A DNA stretch of 21,499 nucleotides from a virus, in the IMG/VR virus record IMGVR_UViG_3300009537_000208, positions 1 through 21,499 of that record, one strand, 5' to 3'. Below, one piece after another: positions 7,843 to 15,349 of this stretch. Each line of letters opens with the position of its first letter. Positions within the stretch are counted from its first letter, which is position 1. The position numbers and the translations under genes are program-made. The notes under the pieces are model-generated. The model was not told the origin of the DNA. It did no database searches and saw only the letters and a program-made list of their open reading frames with translations.

Positions 7843-8734
7843 AAAACTTATCCGGGCTCTTCCAGCGCGCGTATTGCTCCTTCGTCATGCCCGCATTGCG
7901 CGCCGTTTCCAATTCGAGCGGGGACAGTGTTACGCCCTCTTCCTGGCGGGACGAAGAGGCGCTCGGCCTCGAGGTGGGGACGCCGGCCAGGGCGGCGGCG
8001 GCCTCCTGGCCATACTGTTGGGACGCCTGTGGCTTGGCCTGCTGGCTGGACAGCATGCGCTCTGCCTCCTCGAAGGCCTGGTTGAGGCGGGCCGGGCTCT
8101 TGGGCACGCCGCGAAAGGCGAGCATGTCATCGGCCAGCTTGACCGCCTCGATGCCACGGGCCCCGTTAAGCGCAACGTTGCGGTGCTGAGACAATAGAAA
8201 CTGAACTTCGGGTGGCATCGGGGCCGGCGAGCGCTGCTCCATCTCCTGCCGGATGGCCTTGATCTTCTCGTCCGCTCGTCTCTCCGCGATGAGCTCGCTC
8301 GCCTCTCTCAGCTTGGTGTGGTACAGGCGGATGTCGTTCTTTTCCAACGCATCCTGCGCCTCCATGTAGAGCCTTTCGGGCTCGGGACCGGGGGCGGCCG
8401 GCGCCGGCTGGGCCGGGGGAGGCATCCTCTGCATGGCTTCGAACTGCCCCATCAGGCGGGCGTTCTGTGACCGCAATTCCTCGGCAATCTGTCGCTGGGC
8501 ATCCAGCTGCTTCGACAGGTCGTCTCGAAAGGTCTTCAGGCGCTCGTCAATGACGGCCTCGGTCGCGGCCTGCCGCCGGCTCTTCGGCCTGTCCTGCGGC
8601 GTTGGCACGAACTCGCCGCGCGGCTCTTGCCCCTCGGGCTCCTGCGGCTGCTCGGGAGGATCGTTAATCGCCTCCACGTCTGGAGCGCTTCCGCCATCAT
8701 CAGCCATCATCCCGCTTGCCGTAAGAACGCCCAT
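7832..8734 (-). CDS. Scaffolding protein
   Basis: A 300-residue protein that is very rich in charged residues, Gln and Ala. It has an acidic, Pro-rich N-terminus (SAPDVEAINDPPEQPQEPEG), two long coiled-coil stretches (residues about 58-100, LKTFRDDLSKQLDAQRQIAE; about 125-170, LYHTKLREASELIAERRADE), a Pro/Ala linker between them, and a basic C-terminus ending in EQYARWKSPDKFFNK. Helical proteins with a positively charged C-terminal hook, coded between portal and capsid genes, are typical scaffolds that template procapsid assembly and then leave. The ATG has AAGGAGG eight bases upstream and abuts the upstream TAA. The stop is TAG. Confidence 0.8.
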   Translation of the reverse strand: MGVLTASGMMADDGGSAPDVEAINDPPEQPQEPEGQEPRGEFVPTPQDRPKSRRQAATEAVIDERLKTFRDDLSKQLDAQRQIAEELRSQNARLMGQFEAMQRMPPPAQPAPAAPGPEPERLYMEAQDALEKNDIRLYHTKLREASELIAERRADEKIKAIRQEMEQRSPAPMPPEVQFLLSQHRNVALNGARGIEAVKLADDMLAFRGVPKSPARLNQAFEEAERMLSSQQAKPQASQQYGQEAAAALAGVPTSRPSASSSRQEEGVTLSPLELETARNAGMTKEQYARWKSPDKFFNK

Positions 8735-9343
8735 TTACACTGCCTCCTTCTTCGTCTCAAATGAATCTTCTTTGCGCTTCGCTCGCTCGATGTAATAGCG
8801 GGTGCGCCCGTCGTCGGTCACGCCGCGCTTTCTGACCAACTCGCCGCGCTCGATGCGCTCCAGCACGTCCACATTCAGGTGGATGTCATCGACGCTGAGG
8901 ACAATGATCCGCTCTGACACCTTGGCAGCGCCGCAACTGCGGCACGTCCGCAGCTCGAAGTTCTCGTTGGGCTCGCCCAGTTCCCGCCACAGCTTGCTGT
9001 CCCGGGGAACGAACTCCCACGCCCCAGGGTGGTCGCATTCTTTGTCGCCGGGCTTGATGATGTGCTGCCACTTCTGGATGACGCCCGCGTACTTCGCGTA
9101 CCAAATTTCGTCGCCAACCTCGGCGCCCAGGTCATAAAGCTTATCCGCCGCCTGGTCGCCAGCCGACAGGATAGTCCCGGCGAAAAGGTGCTGTTTCGCC
9201 ACGTCGGCAATTTCGAGCCCGCCCTCTGTCTTCGACTCGACCGGGAACTCGCGCACAAGGATGCGGTCGCCAAACGGGTGCCCGGGGCCGGTCCGCAGAT
9301 CTGCGCGGAACAGGGGCCGGGGACGGCTTAGAACGAACTTCAT
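8735..9343 (-). CDS. GroES-like co-chaperonin with zinc-knuckle insertion
   Basis: 202 residues. Residues 25-90 match the cpn10 fold: GDRILVREFPVESKTEGGLE, where ESKTEGGLEI corresponds to the mobile loop that docks on GroEL, followed by AGTILSAG, VGDEIWYAKYAG. The closing strand of the fold appears to be SERIIVLSVDDIHLNV (143-157), matching the GroES EEVLIMSESDILAIV stretch. Between them, residues 95-140 hold C103, H105, C134 and C137 (ECDHPGAWEF, RTCRSCGAAK), a probable zinc knuckle. A basic C-terminal tail follows. Phage cpn10 proteins such as T4 gp31 help the host GroEL fold the major capsid protein, which suits this position before scaffold and capsid. Its ATG overlaps the upstream TGA (ATGA). 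Confidence 0.8.
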   Translation of the reverse strand: MKFVLSRPRPLFRADLRTGPGHPFGDRILVREFPVESKTEGGLEIADVAKQHLFAGTILSAGDQAADKLYDLGAEVGDEIWYAKYAGVIQKWQHIIKPGDKECDHPGAWEFVPRDSKLWRELGEPNENFELRTCRSCGAAKVSERIIVLSVDDIHLNVDVLERIERGELVRKRGVTDDGRTRYYIERAKRKEDSFETKKEAV

Positions 9344-9639
9344 TTCACTTTCCTCTTGATAGTCGCTGGGTCTTCGAAGGGCGGCTCTTCGGGGTGCCTA
9401 ACTCGCTCCGGTGGATGGCAAGCCGAAATGAGTCTCTCGGCAAACCGGAGCCCCCCGACTGCGATTTGAGCCGCTCCCGCATCCCCTGCTTCGACTGCCC
9501 GAGCGACGGTGTGGAGCGCGGTTTCACGCTGCTCCTCCAGGAGGTGGAGCAATAGCTCCGATATCGGCTGGGCCCGCCATGGGGCCAGGTCCTCCTCCTC
9601 CAAGTCCAGGAACGACTTGCTGTCCAAATTGCTGCTCAA
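9340..9639 (-). CDS. Small helical protein overlapping the portal 3' end
   Basis: 99 residues from a TTG at 9639, supported by GAGGGGG seven bases upstream. The first 116 bases overlap, in another frame, the end of the portal gene. The N-terminal half is acidic and helical (SFLDLEEEDLAPWRAQPISE, LLHLLEEQRETALHTVARAV); the C-terminus is Pro-rich then basic (HPEEPPFEDPATIKRKVK). The stop overlaps the co-chaperonin ATG by four bases. No family is recognised. An acidic helical protein between portal and scaffold could assist procapsid assembly, but that is inference. Confidence 0.6.
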   Translation of the reverse strand: MSSNLDSKSFLDLEEEDLAPWRAQPISELLLHLLEEQRETALHTVARAVEAGDAGAAQIAVGGLRFAERLISACHPPERVRHPEEPPFEDPATIKRKVK

Positions 9640-11770
9640 GCTGCATCCCCCTCTTTTGTGTCAACCCAGCGGCGTGAAACCGCATGTGCTTTTCGGCCAT
9701 CGCGCGCCCGGTGTGGTCCATGGTCTGGGCCTCCGGGCTCTGCATGAACTGCATCAGGTCCCGCATGTGCGACTCATCGTCATCCGCCGGGTGGACCGGA
9801 GAATCCTCCCCGCGCAAAAACCCCGCGTTTTCCTCGTACTGCGGCTTGGGCTGCGGCGGCGGCGGGGGCGGCGGCTGAAGCAGCGGGATGAGCTTGTCCC
9901 CGTCGGGGAAGATGCGGAACCCGTCCTCGGTCAGCTTCATGAGGATGGGCATGCCCACCTGCGGGTTCTGCTGAATGACCGGGTTCTGCATCACATACGA
10001 AAACAGGCTCATATGGTCCTCGACACGCTGGCTTTTCATCCGCGCATCTGACGCCGGCATGAGCCGCGCCGACGGCGAAAACATCCACTTGCCAACCTGG
10101 ACCTCTTGCGTCTGATTGCCCTCGATGACGATGTCTGCGATCTCCTCGTCCTCCAGGAATACGCCCCAACACCGCCAGATTTTCTCGAGCTCGTGCCGAA
10201 ACGCCTCGCGGATGCGCCGGCCAAGGACGCTGATAGGCGCCATCATCTGCTCGGCCAGGATTTGCATCCCCGCCTTGGTCTGGTTCGACCCGGGTACCTG
10301 ACCGCTCATCAGATCGGAACTGCCCACCATGGTGTCCTTCATCCCGTCGAGCAATTTGACGAGGTGGACGGTGGACGGGTCGTTGTCGGGCGGGTCCAGG
10401 AACATGATCGCGTCCCGGATCTGATTGACCGGGCCGTCTATCTCGATGACCTCGCCAGGCTGCACGTTCACGGCCCCGCGCTGCATGCGTATCTGGCGGC
10501 TCATGAACATCGGTTTGGCGTTCTTCAGCGTCATCCCATCGATGTGCTGGTTGAGCATCGTGTTCTGGGCCATCGACAGGCCGTACAGGAGGTCGCCGTA
10601 TCCAAGCCCGTAGAAGCCGTCAGACGGGAAGCAACGGTAATGCGTGAAGAAACAGATTTGACGTCGACGCGCCGGCTTCGGCGGCGTCCCCAGGACCGGC
10701 GGAGGTGCCATCGGCAGGGCCCCGAGACTCATCTCGGCCTCAAAAGAGGCAATGGCGGCGACGCTGTCTTGGTACGCCTTCAACTCGCGTTCGTAACGTC
10801 GCTTGTCGTCCGGATCGTCTTCCTCGCGCAGAGAAAGGCGCAAAACGGTCTCTGTCACGGCGTCAACCGTGGCGACCAGATAGTGCTCCTTGCCGTCAAA
10901 GGCCGGGTGCCGCGTGGGCGCATTCGGCAGCCGCATCCGCATGTGCTGCTCAAGCACCTGTCTTGGCTCGTCCTCCATCTCGTCGGACGGAGAAGTACCG
11001 TCAATCTTGAGAGACGCCTCGTGGAACTCCGACCGATTCGGGGTCTGCGCCGCCTCCTGCTTTCTTACCTCGGCCGCGTTGACGAAAATCCCGTCATCGC
11101 CGTAAGCCTCGATGTCGGCGATGGCCATACGGTGAACCATCGTGTACCGGGGCACGTCCGACATAGACGGGTCCTGCGACCGCTGCCCGTACGCCACAGC
11201 GAAGTCCTCGATAGGGATCCAATCGCTGCGCACCTTGCGCTCATGCGGATCCCAGTAGGTACGCCGGAAACCAGACCCGTAAAGGCACGTCTGGTGCAGG
11301 GTATCGTCCAACCCCTGCGACATGTACGGCATCTTGTAGCGGACGTAACTGTTAGCGAACCGCTCGGAGACGTGCGCGAAGGACGACTCGGCAGCGGTCC
11401 CCGGGATGACCGAGAACACCTTGCCCGACGCCGGCCAGATCATGTCATAGAGCCGCGCCTGAATTTGAAGCTGCGGCCCCGTGAGCGTCGGCGTCTTGAC
11501 GTTCGCCGCCCTGTGAAACGGGAAGTTCTTCGGCTTCGCAACGAGCGCGTACATCTCTTGAAGCTCCTTGAGGCGCTTCATTCGCTCGGCCCGAGACGAC
11601 ACATCCCGCTCGAATCCGTCCACCACCTTGCGGGCCAACTTCGCTACCTCGTCCTCCTTCATGAACGCAGCGAGATTCGCCAGCTCAGACAGGGACATAT
11701 CTTTCTCGGAGGCTGCCGGCTGCTGCGGCTGTTGGCCTGACTCCTCGGTCTGAATTTCTTCCGTTTCCAT
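9524..11770 (-). CDS. Portal protein
   Basis: 748 residues from ATG 11770 (METEEIQTEESG), which shares one base with the TAA of the terminase gene (TAATG). Size and layout match large P22-type portals. There is an acidic Gln-rich N-terminus, then a core with FPFHRAANVKTPTLTGPQLQ, CLYGSGFRRTYWDPHERK, FFTHYRCFPSDGFYGLGYGD and DLMSGQVPGSNQTKAGMQIL, motifs common to podovirus portal families. After a long helical region comes an eight-proline tract with PQPKPQ, and a Gly/Pro C-terminal tail. The dodecameric portal ring is the DNA entry pore and docks TerL and the gp4-like adaptor. Frame openness further upstream is a shadow of the terminase gene. Confidence 0.9.
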   Translation of the reverse strand: METEEIQTEESGQQPQQPAASEKDMSLSELANLAAFMKEDEVAKLARKVVDGFERDVSSRAERMKRLKELQEMYALVAKPKNFPFHRAANVKTPTLTGPQLQIQARLYDMIWPASGKVFSVIPGTAAESSFAHVSERFANSYVRYKMPYMSQGLDDTLHQTCLYGSGFRRTYWDPHERKVRSDWIPIEDFAVAYGQRSQDPSMSDVPRYTMVHRMAIADIEAYGDDGIFVNAAEVRKQEAAQTPNRSEFHEASLKIDGTSPSDEMEDEPRQVLEQHMRMRLPNAPTRHPAFDGKEHYLVATVDAVTETVLRLSLREEDDPDDKRRYERELKAYQDSVAAIASFEAEMSLGALPMAPPPVLGTPPKPARRRQICFFTHYRCFPSDGFYGLGYGDLLYGLSMAQNTMLNQHIDGMTLKNAKPMFMSRQIRMQRGAVNVQPGEVIEIDGPVNQIRDAIMFLDPPDNDPSTVHLVKLLDGMKDTMVGSSDLMSGQVPGSNQTKAGMQILAEQMMAPISVLGRRIREAFRHELEKIWRCWGVFLEDEEIADIVIEGNQTQEVQVGKWMFSPSARLMPASDARMKSQRVEDHMSLFSYVMQNPVIQQNPQVGMPILMKLTEDGFRIFPDGDKLIPLLQPPPPPPPQPKPQYEENAGFLRGEDSPVHPADDDESHMRDLMQFMQSPEAQTMDHTGRAMAEKHMRFHAAGLTQKRGMQLEQQFGQQVVPGLGGGGPGPMAGPADIGAIAPPPGGAA

Positions 11771-13281
11771 TAGCCGTCGTAGCCCCCGGTCATGCTGGTT
11801 GTTTCCGTCTGCTGGCTTCGCTGGCTCTTGAGGATTCGATTCCAGCGCGCCACCTCGGCGTCCATCGGGTGCTCCTCGAGGGCGCTCCTGACGGGCCACT
11901 TCATGAGAAGAAATCGCAAGGCGTCCACGGCGTGCGCCAGGGACGAAGTCGGGTCGTAGTCGTCCGGGTCCTCGGGCGCGCAGCTCGAAATCTGCTTGAG
12001 CGCCCGTACCAGATTCGGACAGCGGTCCTCGAAGATGACGAGCTGAGGCGCGCCGGTCCTGTCGGGCAGGAGGCGCTCCTTGATCTGATTGATTCCAATC
12101 TTCCGCTCGCCGGGCAGCTTGTCGGCCGGGAAAATCCGGAAACCGTGCTCCATGATCCCGGCCGCCGCCGTGGATTCGGACCCGTAGCGGTCCATGGCCT
12201 GGGTGTCGATAACCCCCCAGAACTCGTCGGGCCTCCAGACCTTTTCCCGGCTCCATTTCTGATGCCGGTACTTGTCCCGCATCACCTCGCCGTAGGTTCG
12301 CCCCGTCACGCCGGGCCTGTGGAGCTCGTCGATGACGTAGACGCGGTTATCCTGGTCCCGCGCAGCCCACAACGTGCAGGCGGGGCTCGTCGAACCCCAG
12401 TCGATCCCAAACATCATGTCCCAGTTGCCCGGGATGGGACGTGACAGCGCGAAGTGCAGGGCGGGCTTGATGAGGTACGAGAAGAACGCGCCGGCCACCA
12501 CGTCGAAGTCGCCGTCCATGTACATCCGGACTTCGTCCGGGCTCATCATCGAGCGCAAACGGGCTTCGTAGGTGCCGTCCGGGTCGATCCAACGGTTGTC
12601 CTTCAAATACGATCTGATGAACGCCCGCGTGGTCTTGACCTTCCGCCCATCGGGCAAGGTCACGTCCACCGTGAAAATCTTCGACCCCTGCGGGCATTCG
12701 TCGATGAAGAAATGCTTCTTCACCCAATCGCCGTGCGGGCCGCCTGGGTTTGCGGTGCATCGGACGGACAGGACGCGCCGGTAGTCAGGATCGTTCGACC
12801 GGACCTGAGCAACGAGGAACGAATACGCCTCGTAGCTGATGAATTGCACCTCGTCGAACAGAACGGCGACGAATTCGTTGCCGTTGTACCCGAGGTGATC
12901 GGTCGGGCCGTCCAGGTGGCGCATGGTGACCGTCGCGCCGGAGGTGAACGTCCACGTTTTCTCGTTCTTGTGGTACCCGGTGGTCCCCATTTCCGGGTCC
13001 AGGAACGGGTAAACCTCGTGGGTCTTGGCTATGAAGTCCTTGAGGTCTTCCAGGTTCTTCCGGAAGACCATGATCCGGCATTTGTGCTGTTTAACGCCCG
13101 TTTTGGTCCATTTTTCGTGAGCAAGCTGCAGAATTGGCGTCACACTGGCGACCAAAAACGCCGTTTTCCCGCCTCCCTTCGCCCCTCCGTACAGCAATTC
13201 GAACGCGGGGCACGCCAGGGCAACGGCCTGCTTGGGGAGAGGCTCCCAGATGACCTGTTTGCCGGCGACGTCTGCGATCAT
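11770..13281 (-). CDS. terL: Terminase large subunit (packaging ATPase-nuclease)
   Basis: 503 residues from ATG 13281, which overlaps the upstream TGA by four bases. The ATPase domain shows Walker A GGAKGGGKT (32-40), Walker B VAVLFDE with D143 and E144 (138-144), and the coupling motif TANPGG (176-181). The C-terminal RNase H-like nuclease shows MMFGIDWGS with D294, a middle acidic VIDTQ (D359) and the late HAVDALRF with D453. TerL pumps DNA through the portal and cuts concatemers. All expected catalytic residues are present and the length is normal, so the enzyme should be active. It could be of headful or cohesive-end type; this is not decidable here. Confidence 0.96.
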   Translation of the reverse strand: MIADVAGKQVIWEPLPKQAVALACPAFELLYGGAKGGGKTAFLVASVTPILQLAHEKWTKTGVKQHKCRIMVFRKNLEDLKDFIAKTHEVYPFLDPEMGTTGYHKNEKTWTFTSGATVTMRHLDGPTDHLGYNGNEFVAVLFDEVQFISYEAYSFLVAQVRSNDPDYRRVLSVRCTANPGGPHGDWVKKHFFIDECPQGSKIFTVDVTLPDGRKVKTTRAFIRSYLKDNRWIDPDGTYEARLRSMMSPDEVRMYMDGDFDVVAGAFFSYLIKPALHFALSRPIPGNWDMMFGIDWGSTSPACTLWAARDQDNRVYVIDELHRPGVTGRTYGEVMRDKYRHQKWSREKVWRPDEFWGVIDTQAMDRYGSESTAAAGIMEHGFRIFPADKLPGERKIGINQIKERLLPDRTGAPQLVIFEDRCPNLVRALKQISSCAPEDPDDYDPTSSLAHAVDALRFLLMKWPVRSALEEHPMDAEVARWNRILKSQRSQQTETTSMTGGYDG

Positions 13282-13553
13282 GCGACCCTGGCCTTCTTCG
13301 GGGCGGCCTTGATCTGCTGAACGCGGGCCTTTTGAACGATTAGATAGAACTTCTCGCCGGTTTGCTGGACCCGGTACATCTCCGCGAACGTGATTCGCCG
13401 GCCCTGAGTCTTGCCGCAACACTGCGACATGAACTCGATGGCCCAGCTATCCTCTTTTGGAACGCGATACGCGAGCCTTGCGACCGGCAGATCGCAAAGG
13501 GCGCAATACGGGATGAACGTCGGCGGGAACTCCCCCGGACGGAACCGCTTCAC
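13278..13553 (-). CDS. Small Cys-containing protein upstream of TerL
   Basis: 91 residues from GTG 13553 (reads KRFRPGEFPPTFIPYC after the start), with GGAGGG eight bases upstream. Cysteines occur as C-x2-C (YCALCDLP, about 17-20) and CC (MSQCCGKTQGR, about 45-46), a possible zinc ribbon. The C-terminus is basic (IVQKARVQQIKAAPKKARVA), which would suit nucleic-acid binding. It overlaps the neighbours on both sides by four bases (GTGA and ATGA), so it belongs tightly to the packaging operon. No family recognised. Confidence 0.65.
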   Translation of the reverse strand: MKRFRPGEFPPTFIPYCALCDLPVARLAYRVPKEDSWAIEFMSQCCGKTQGRRITFAEMYRVQQTGEKFYLIVQKARVQQIKAAPKKARVA

Positions 13554-13966
13554 GCCGCTTTCCCTCCGGGCGGAAAGTCTTCGCCCAGTTGTTCCTGTAG
13601 TTCTCGTTTTGCCCCAAGTTCACCTGAAAGCTCTTGCGCAGGTATTGCACGCGCTTTCCTCTCCTCTTCTGCGGCCATACGCTCCCAGGCGGCGTGGTCC
13701 TCCACCCGGGGCTGCATCAACATCACGGCAAACGTCGTCTTTCCGCCGGCCCCCTGCTCTCGAGCCCGCCGCTCGGACCCAACCGACTTCGCCATTTCGA
13801 GATTGACCACGTCGCGGACGGTCCGGTCCTCCCACGCCCCCACGCCCTCGGCAGCCTCCGTGTCCTGGACCTTCTGGACCCAGTCCAGGGCCGCGCGCTG
13901 GCGCTTTTCCCAGTCGCGGTCGAGCGACTTCCGCAGACGCTTGACCTTGGCCTTGAAGTCGCTCAC
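13550..13966 (-). CDS. Protein in the small-terminase position, function unproven
   Basis: 138 residues from GTG 13966, overlapping the preceding TGA by four bases. It is highly charged and mostly helical (FKAKVKRLRKSLDRDWEKRQ, ERMAAEEERKARAIPAQELS), with an Ala/Glu-rich C-terminus. It sits two genes upstream of TerL where a small terminase subunit is often coded, and long helices would suit the oligomeric core of one. However, no clear helix-turn-helix can be pointed to, so the TerS role is only a possibility. No ribosome binding site is evident; translation probably depends on coupling. Confidence 0.55.
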   Translation of the reverse strand: MSDFKAKVKRLRKSLDRDWEKRQRAALDWVQKVQDTEAAEGVGAWEDRTVRDVVNLEMAKSVGSERRAREQGAGGKTTFAVMLMQPRVEDHAAWERMAAEEERKARAIPAQELSGELGAKRELQEQLGEDFPPGGKAA

Positions 13967-14133
13967 GCCGTGGCCTGCCTCTGGCGCTCCCGGCGCCAGC
14001 CGCGCTGGTAAACCGCGTGCGCCTCCGAATGCGCCTTGCAGCGGAACTTGTCGCCCGTGCGCTCCTTGCAGCCCTCGACCGCGCAGAGGCCGAGCCTTCG
14101 GCGGCTCTTACGGTGCTCTGCCTGCTTGGTCAC
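13963..14133 (-). CDS. 56-aa basic zinc-finger protein, first gene of the virion operon
   Basis: A short ORF from GTG 14133 to TGA 13963, reading (V)TKQAEHRKSRRRLG then LCAVEGCKERTGDKF and RCKAHSEAHAVYQRGW. C17, C22, C32 and H35 form a likely zinc site (C-x4-C-x9-C-x2-H), surrounded by many Arg/Lys residues, so DNA or RNA binding is plausible. The stop overlaps the next GTG (GTGA). The start has only GAGAGG directly adjoining, which is too close for a normal Shine-Dalgarno, so the start is less certain. It is the first ORF after the divergent control region. Similar small Cys-rich basic proteins are common in phages. Confidence 0.6.
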   Translation of the reverse strand: MTKQAEHRKSRRRLGLCAVEGCKERTGDKFRCKAHSEAHAVYQRGWRRERQRQATA

Positions 14134-14148
14134 CCTCTCATGAGGGTG
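14131..14148. repeat. CACCCTC-TCAT-GAGGGTG inverted repeat at the operon start
   Basis: CACCCTC (14131-14137) and GAGGGTG (14142-14148) are perfect 7-bp inverted arms with a four-base loop. The repeat covers the GTG start of the 56-aa zinc-finger gene on the minus strand. As RNA it would hide that start codon in a stem; as DNA it could be a protein-binding site. Either would place first-gene expression under control. Confidence 0.45.
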
Positions 14149-14157
14149 GGCGCGCTA

Positions 14158-14204
14158 TTGCAGAAAACGCAATACTAAGAGGTTGACTTTTGCGGAAACC
14201 GCAA
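14158..14204. promoter_or_regulatory. Divergent control region with two TTGC...GCAA operators
   Basis: TTGCAGAAAACGCAA (14158-14172) and TTGCGGAAACCGCAA (14190-14204) are two related 15-bp inverted repeats; the second is fully palindromic around AAA. Their centres are 32 bp apart, close to three helical turns. They lie between the left-going virion operon and the right-going gene at 14242. TTGACT at 14183-14188 between them could be a -35 element for the plus strand, but the fitting -10 (CAGGAT) is weak. The layout fits cooperative binding of a dimeric phage repressor. Confidence 0.55.
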
Positions 14205-14241
14205 CACAGGATGAGAAGGTGACCATGAACGGAGGAAGTGC

Positions 14242-14814
14242 ATGGGATTAGAAACGATGAGCGTAACCATCGCGGGCGACACTGACCTGCTGATGCACAA
14301 CGGGCAACTGGCAAACCCACTGAATAAGTGGTCCAAGGCTCTGAAGGAAATTACGGGGCGGCGAAAGAAGACGGATGATGACCTCGAAGAGATTGCCCGG
14401 ATTGAATGGTTGGGCGGGCTCTACACTGACCCTGCCGGCACGGTCGCAATCCCGGCTGACAACATCCTCGCGGGCATCATAGACGGGGCTCGAAAGAGCC
14501 GTAACGGGAAGAAGGTGGAGGCGGGTGTTTTCTGCTCAAAGCCCTATTTCCCGCTGCTATTCAAGGGGCCGAAGGACGTCCAAGCTCTGAGCCAGGACGC
14601 CGCCTTTGCGGACTACCGCTCTGTGGCCGTCAACGGCAAGCGGATCATGCGGTCGCGCCCTCGCTTTACAGACTGGCGCCTCAAGTTCGAAGTTGTTTTC
14701 AACCCATCGCTGGTCAACCAGCGCGACGTAATGGCAGCCGTCGAGGCATGCGGCGAGCAATGTGGGATTGGAGACTTCCGCCCCCGGTATGGGCGATTCC
14801 ACATCGAGGCGTGA
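14242..14814 (+). CDS. Conserved phage protein of unknown function, possibly RAMP-like
   Basis: 190 residues from ATG 14242 with GGAGG six bases upstream. Visible landmarks: an N-terminal strand ending TDLLMHNGQLANP (about 14-26), a helical KWSKALKEITGRRKKTDDD, IEWLGGLYTD, a VAIPADNILAGIIDGARKS segment (74-92), MRSRPRFTDWRLKFEVVF (about 141-158), and a C-terminal GIGDFRPRYGRFHIEA. I recall this LLMH ... RPxFxxW ... GxGDxRPRxGRF pattern from other phage proteins without assigned function. An early strand, an IPADNI-G helix and a late Gly-rich motif are reminiscent of RAMP (Cas7-like) RNA-binding folds, but that is speculation. TGATG overlap couples it to the next gene. Confidence 0.8.
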   Translation: MGLETMSVTIAGDTDLLMHNGQLANPLNKWSKALKEITGRRKKTDDDLEEIARIEWLGGLYTDPAGTVAIPADNILAGIIDGARKSRNGKKVEAGVFCSKPYFPLLFKGPKDVQALSQDAAFADYRSVAVNGKRIMRSRPRFTDWRLKFEVVFNPSLVNQRDVMAAVEACGEQCGIGDFRPRYGRFHIEA

Positions 14815-15263
14815 TGGCTGAAGCCAGGGCGTTCCCGTTCGACTGGGGCGAGCTTTCGAAAGGCTCATGGCTGGAAACGGATGTCCTCGAACGAGCGACA
14901 TACCTGAAGCGGACAGACAACAATTTTCGGCTAAAGGTCATGTCCGTGATGTCGGAAATCCGAGAGCGGACAGGCATCTTGTGCCGTTCAGAAAACGACC
15001 GCGTCCGGCTGATGACCGACGTCGAGGCGTACCAATGGAACTACGAGCAATCCCAGCAAGCGGTCCGCAAGCTGACCCGCGCTGCCAGGCGGTGTGCAGA
15101 CATCGACATGAACCAGCTCGAAGACTCAGACCGGAAAGCCGCCGAGCACTGTCAGATCGCCATCGTGTCAACCGCCGCCGCCGCTCGTCGGGAGCAGGCG
15201 AAGCACACAAAACTCTTCGGGCTCATGAAGCCCGATGCACCTCTCCTCGGAGACGGCACCTGA
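14814..15263 (+). CDS. Helical protein of unknown function, coupled to the gene before
   Basis: 149 residues from ATG 14814, which shares one base with the TGA of the previous gene (TGATG); a longer upstream start in this frame would overlap it needlessly. The sequence is helical: FPFDWGELSKGSWLETDVLE, FRLKVMSVMSEIRERTGILC, RLMTDVEAYQWNYEQSQQAV, then a basic RKLTRAARRCADIDMNQLED and AAAARREQAKHTKLFGLMKP. The Trp/Glu-rich start and the central helix resemble small phage DNA-metabolism or regulatory proteins, but no family is recognised. The two genes probably act together. The stop lies inside the first 39-bp repeat. Confidence 0.75.
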   Translation: MAEARAFPFDWGELSKGSWLETDVLERATYLKRTDNNFRLKVMSVMSEIRERTGILCRSENDRVRLMTDVEAYQWNYEQSQQAVRKLTRAARRCADIDMNQLEDSDRKAAEHCQIAIVSTAAAARREQAKHTKLFGLMKPDAPLLGDGT

Positions 15264-15293
15264 CGGCCGATTACGTCAGTTCACGGCACGGCG
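15255..15293 (+). repeat. 39-bp direct repeat, copy 1
   Basis: The 39-bp unit begins GGCACCTGACGG and contains the 6-bp inverted repeat CTGACG-N8-CGTCAG. It contains the stop codon of the gene ending at 15263. It matches copy 2 (15428-15466) except for one base in the loop of the inner palindrome (A here, G there). Confidence 0.9.
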
Positions 15294-15349
15294 CGACGCG
15301 GCCTGGCTCGGCCGGTCCTGGCAGGGCTAGCCATGCCCCGGCAAGGCCA
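15285..15349 (+). repeat. Degenerate pentamer array 1 (GNCNN x13)
   Basis: Starting in the last bases of repeat copy 1, thirteen consecutive 5-base units keep G at position 1 and C at position 3, and nine of them are GGCNN (GGCAC, GGCGC, GGCCT, GGCTC, GGCCG, GGCAG, GGCTA, GGCAA, GGCCA). It looks like a decayed version of array 2. Confidence 0.7.

Noticed and set aside
10106-11740. Plus-strand 544-codon open frame opposite the portal gene
   Set aside because: Long antisense frames are expected in high-GC coding DNA; the translation is Arg/His/Leu-rich without recognisable motifs, and the minus strand encodes the portal.
13281-13423. Longer upstream start for the terminase gene
   Set aside because: It would overlap the 91-aa gene by over 140 bases; ATG 13281 gives the usual short distance to Walker A and an ATGA overlap.
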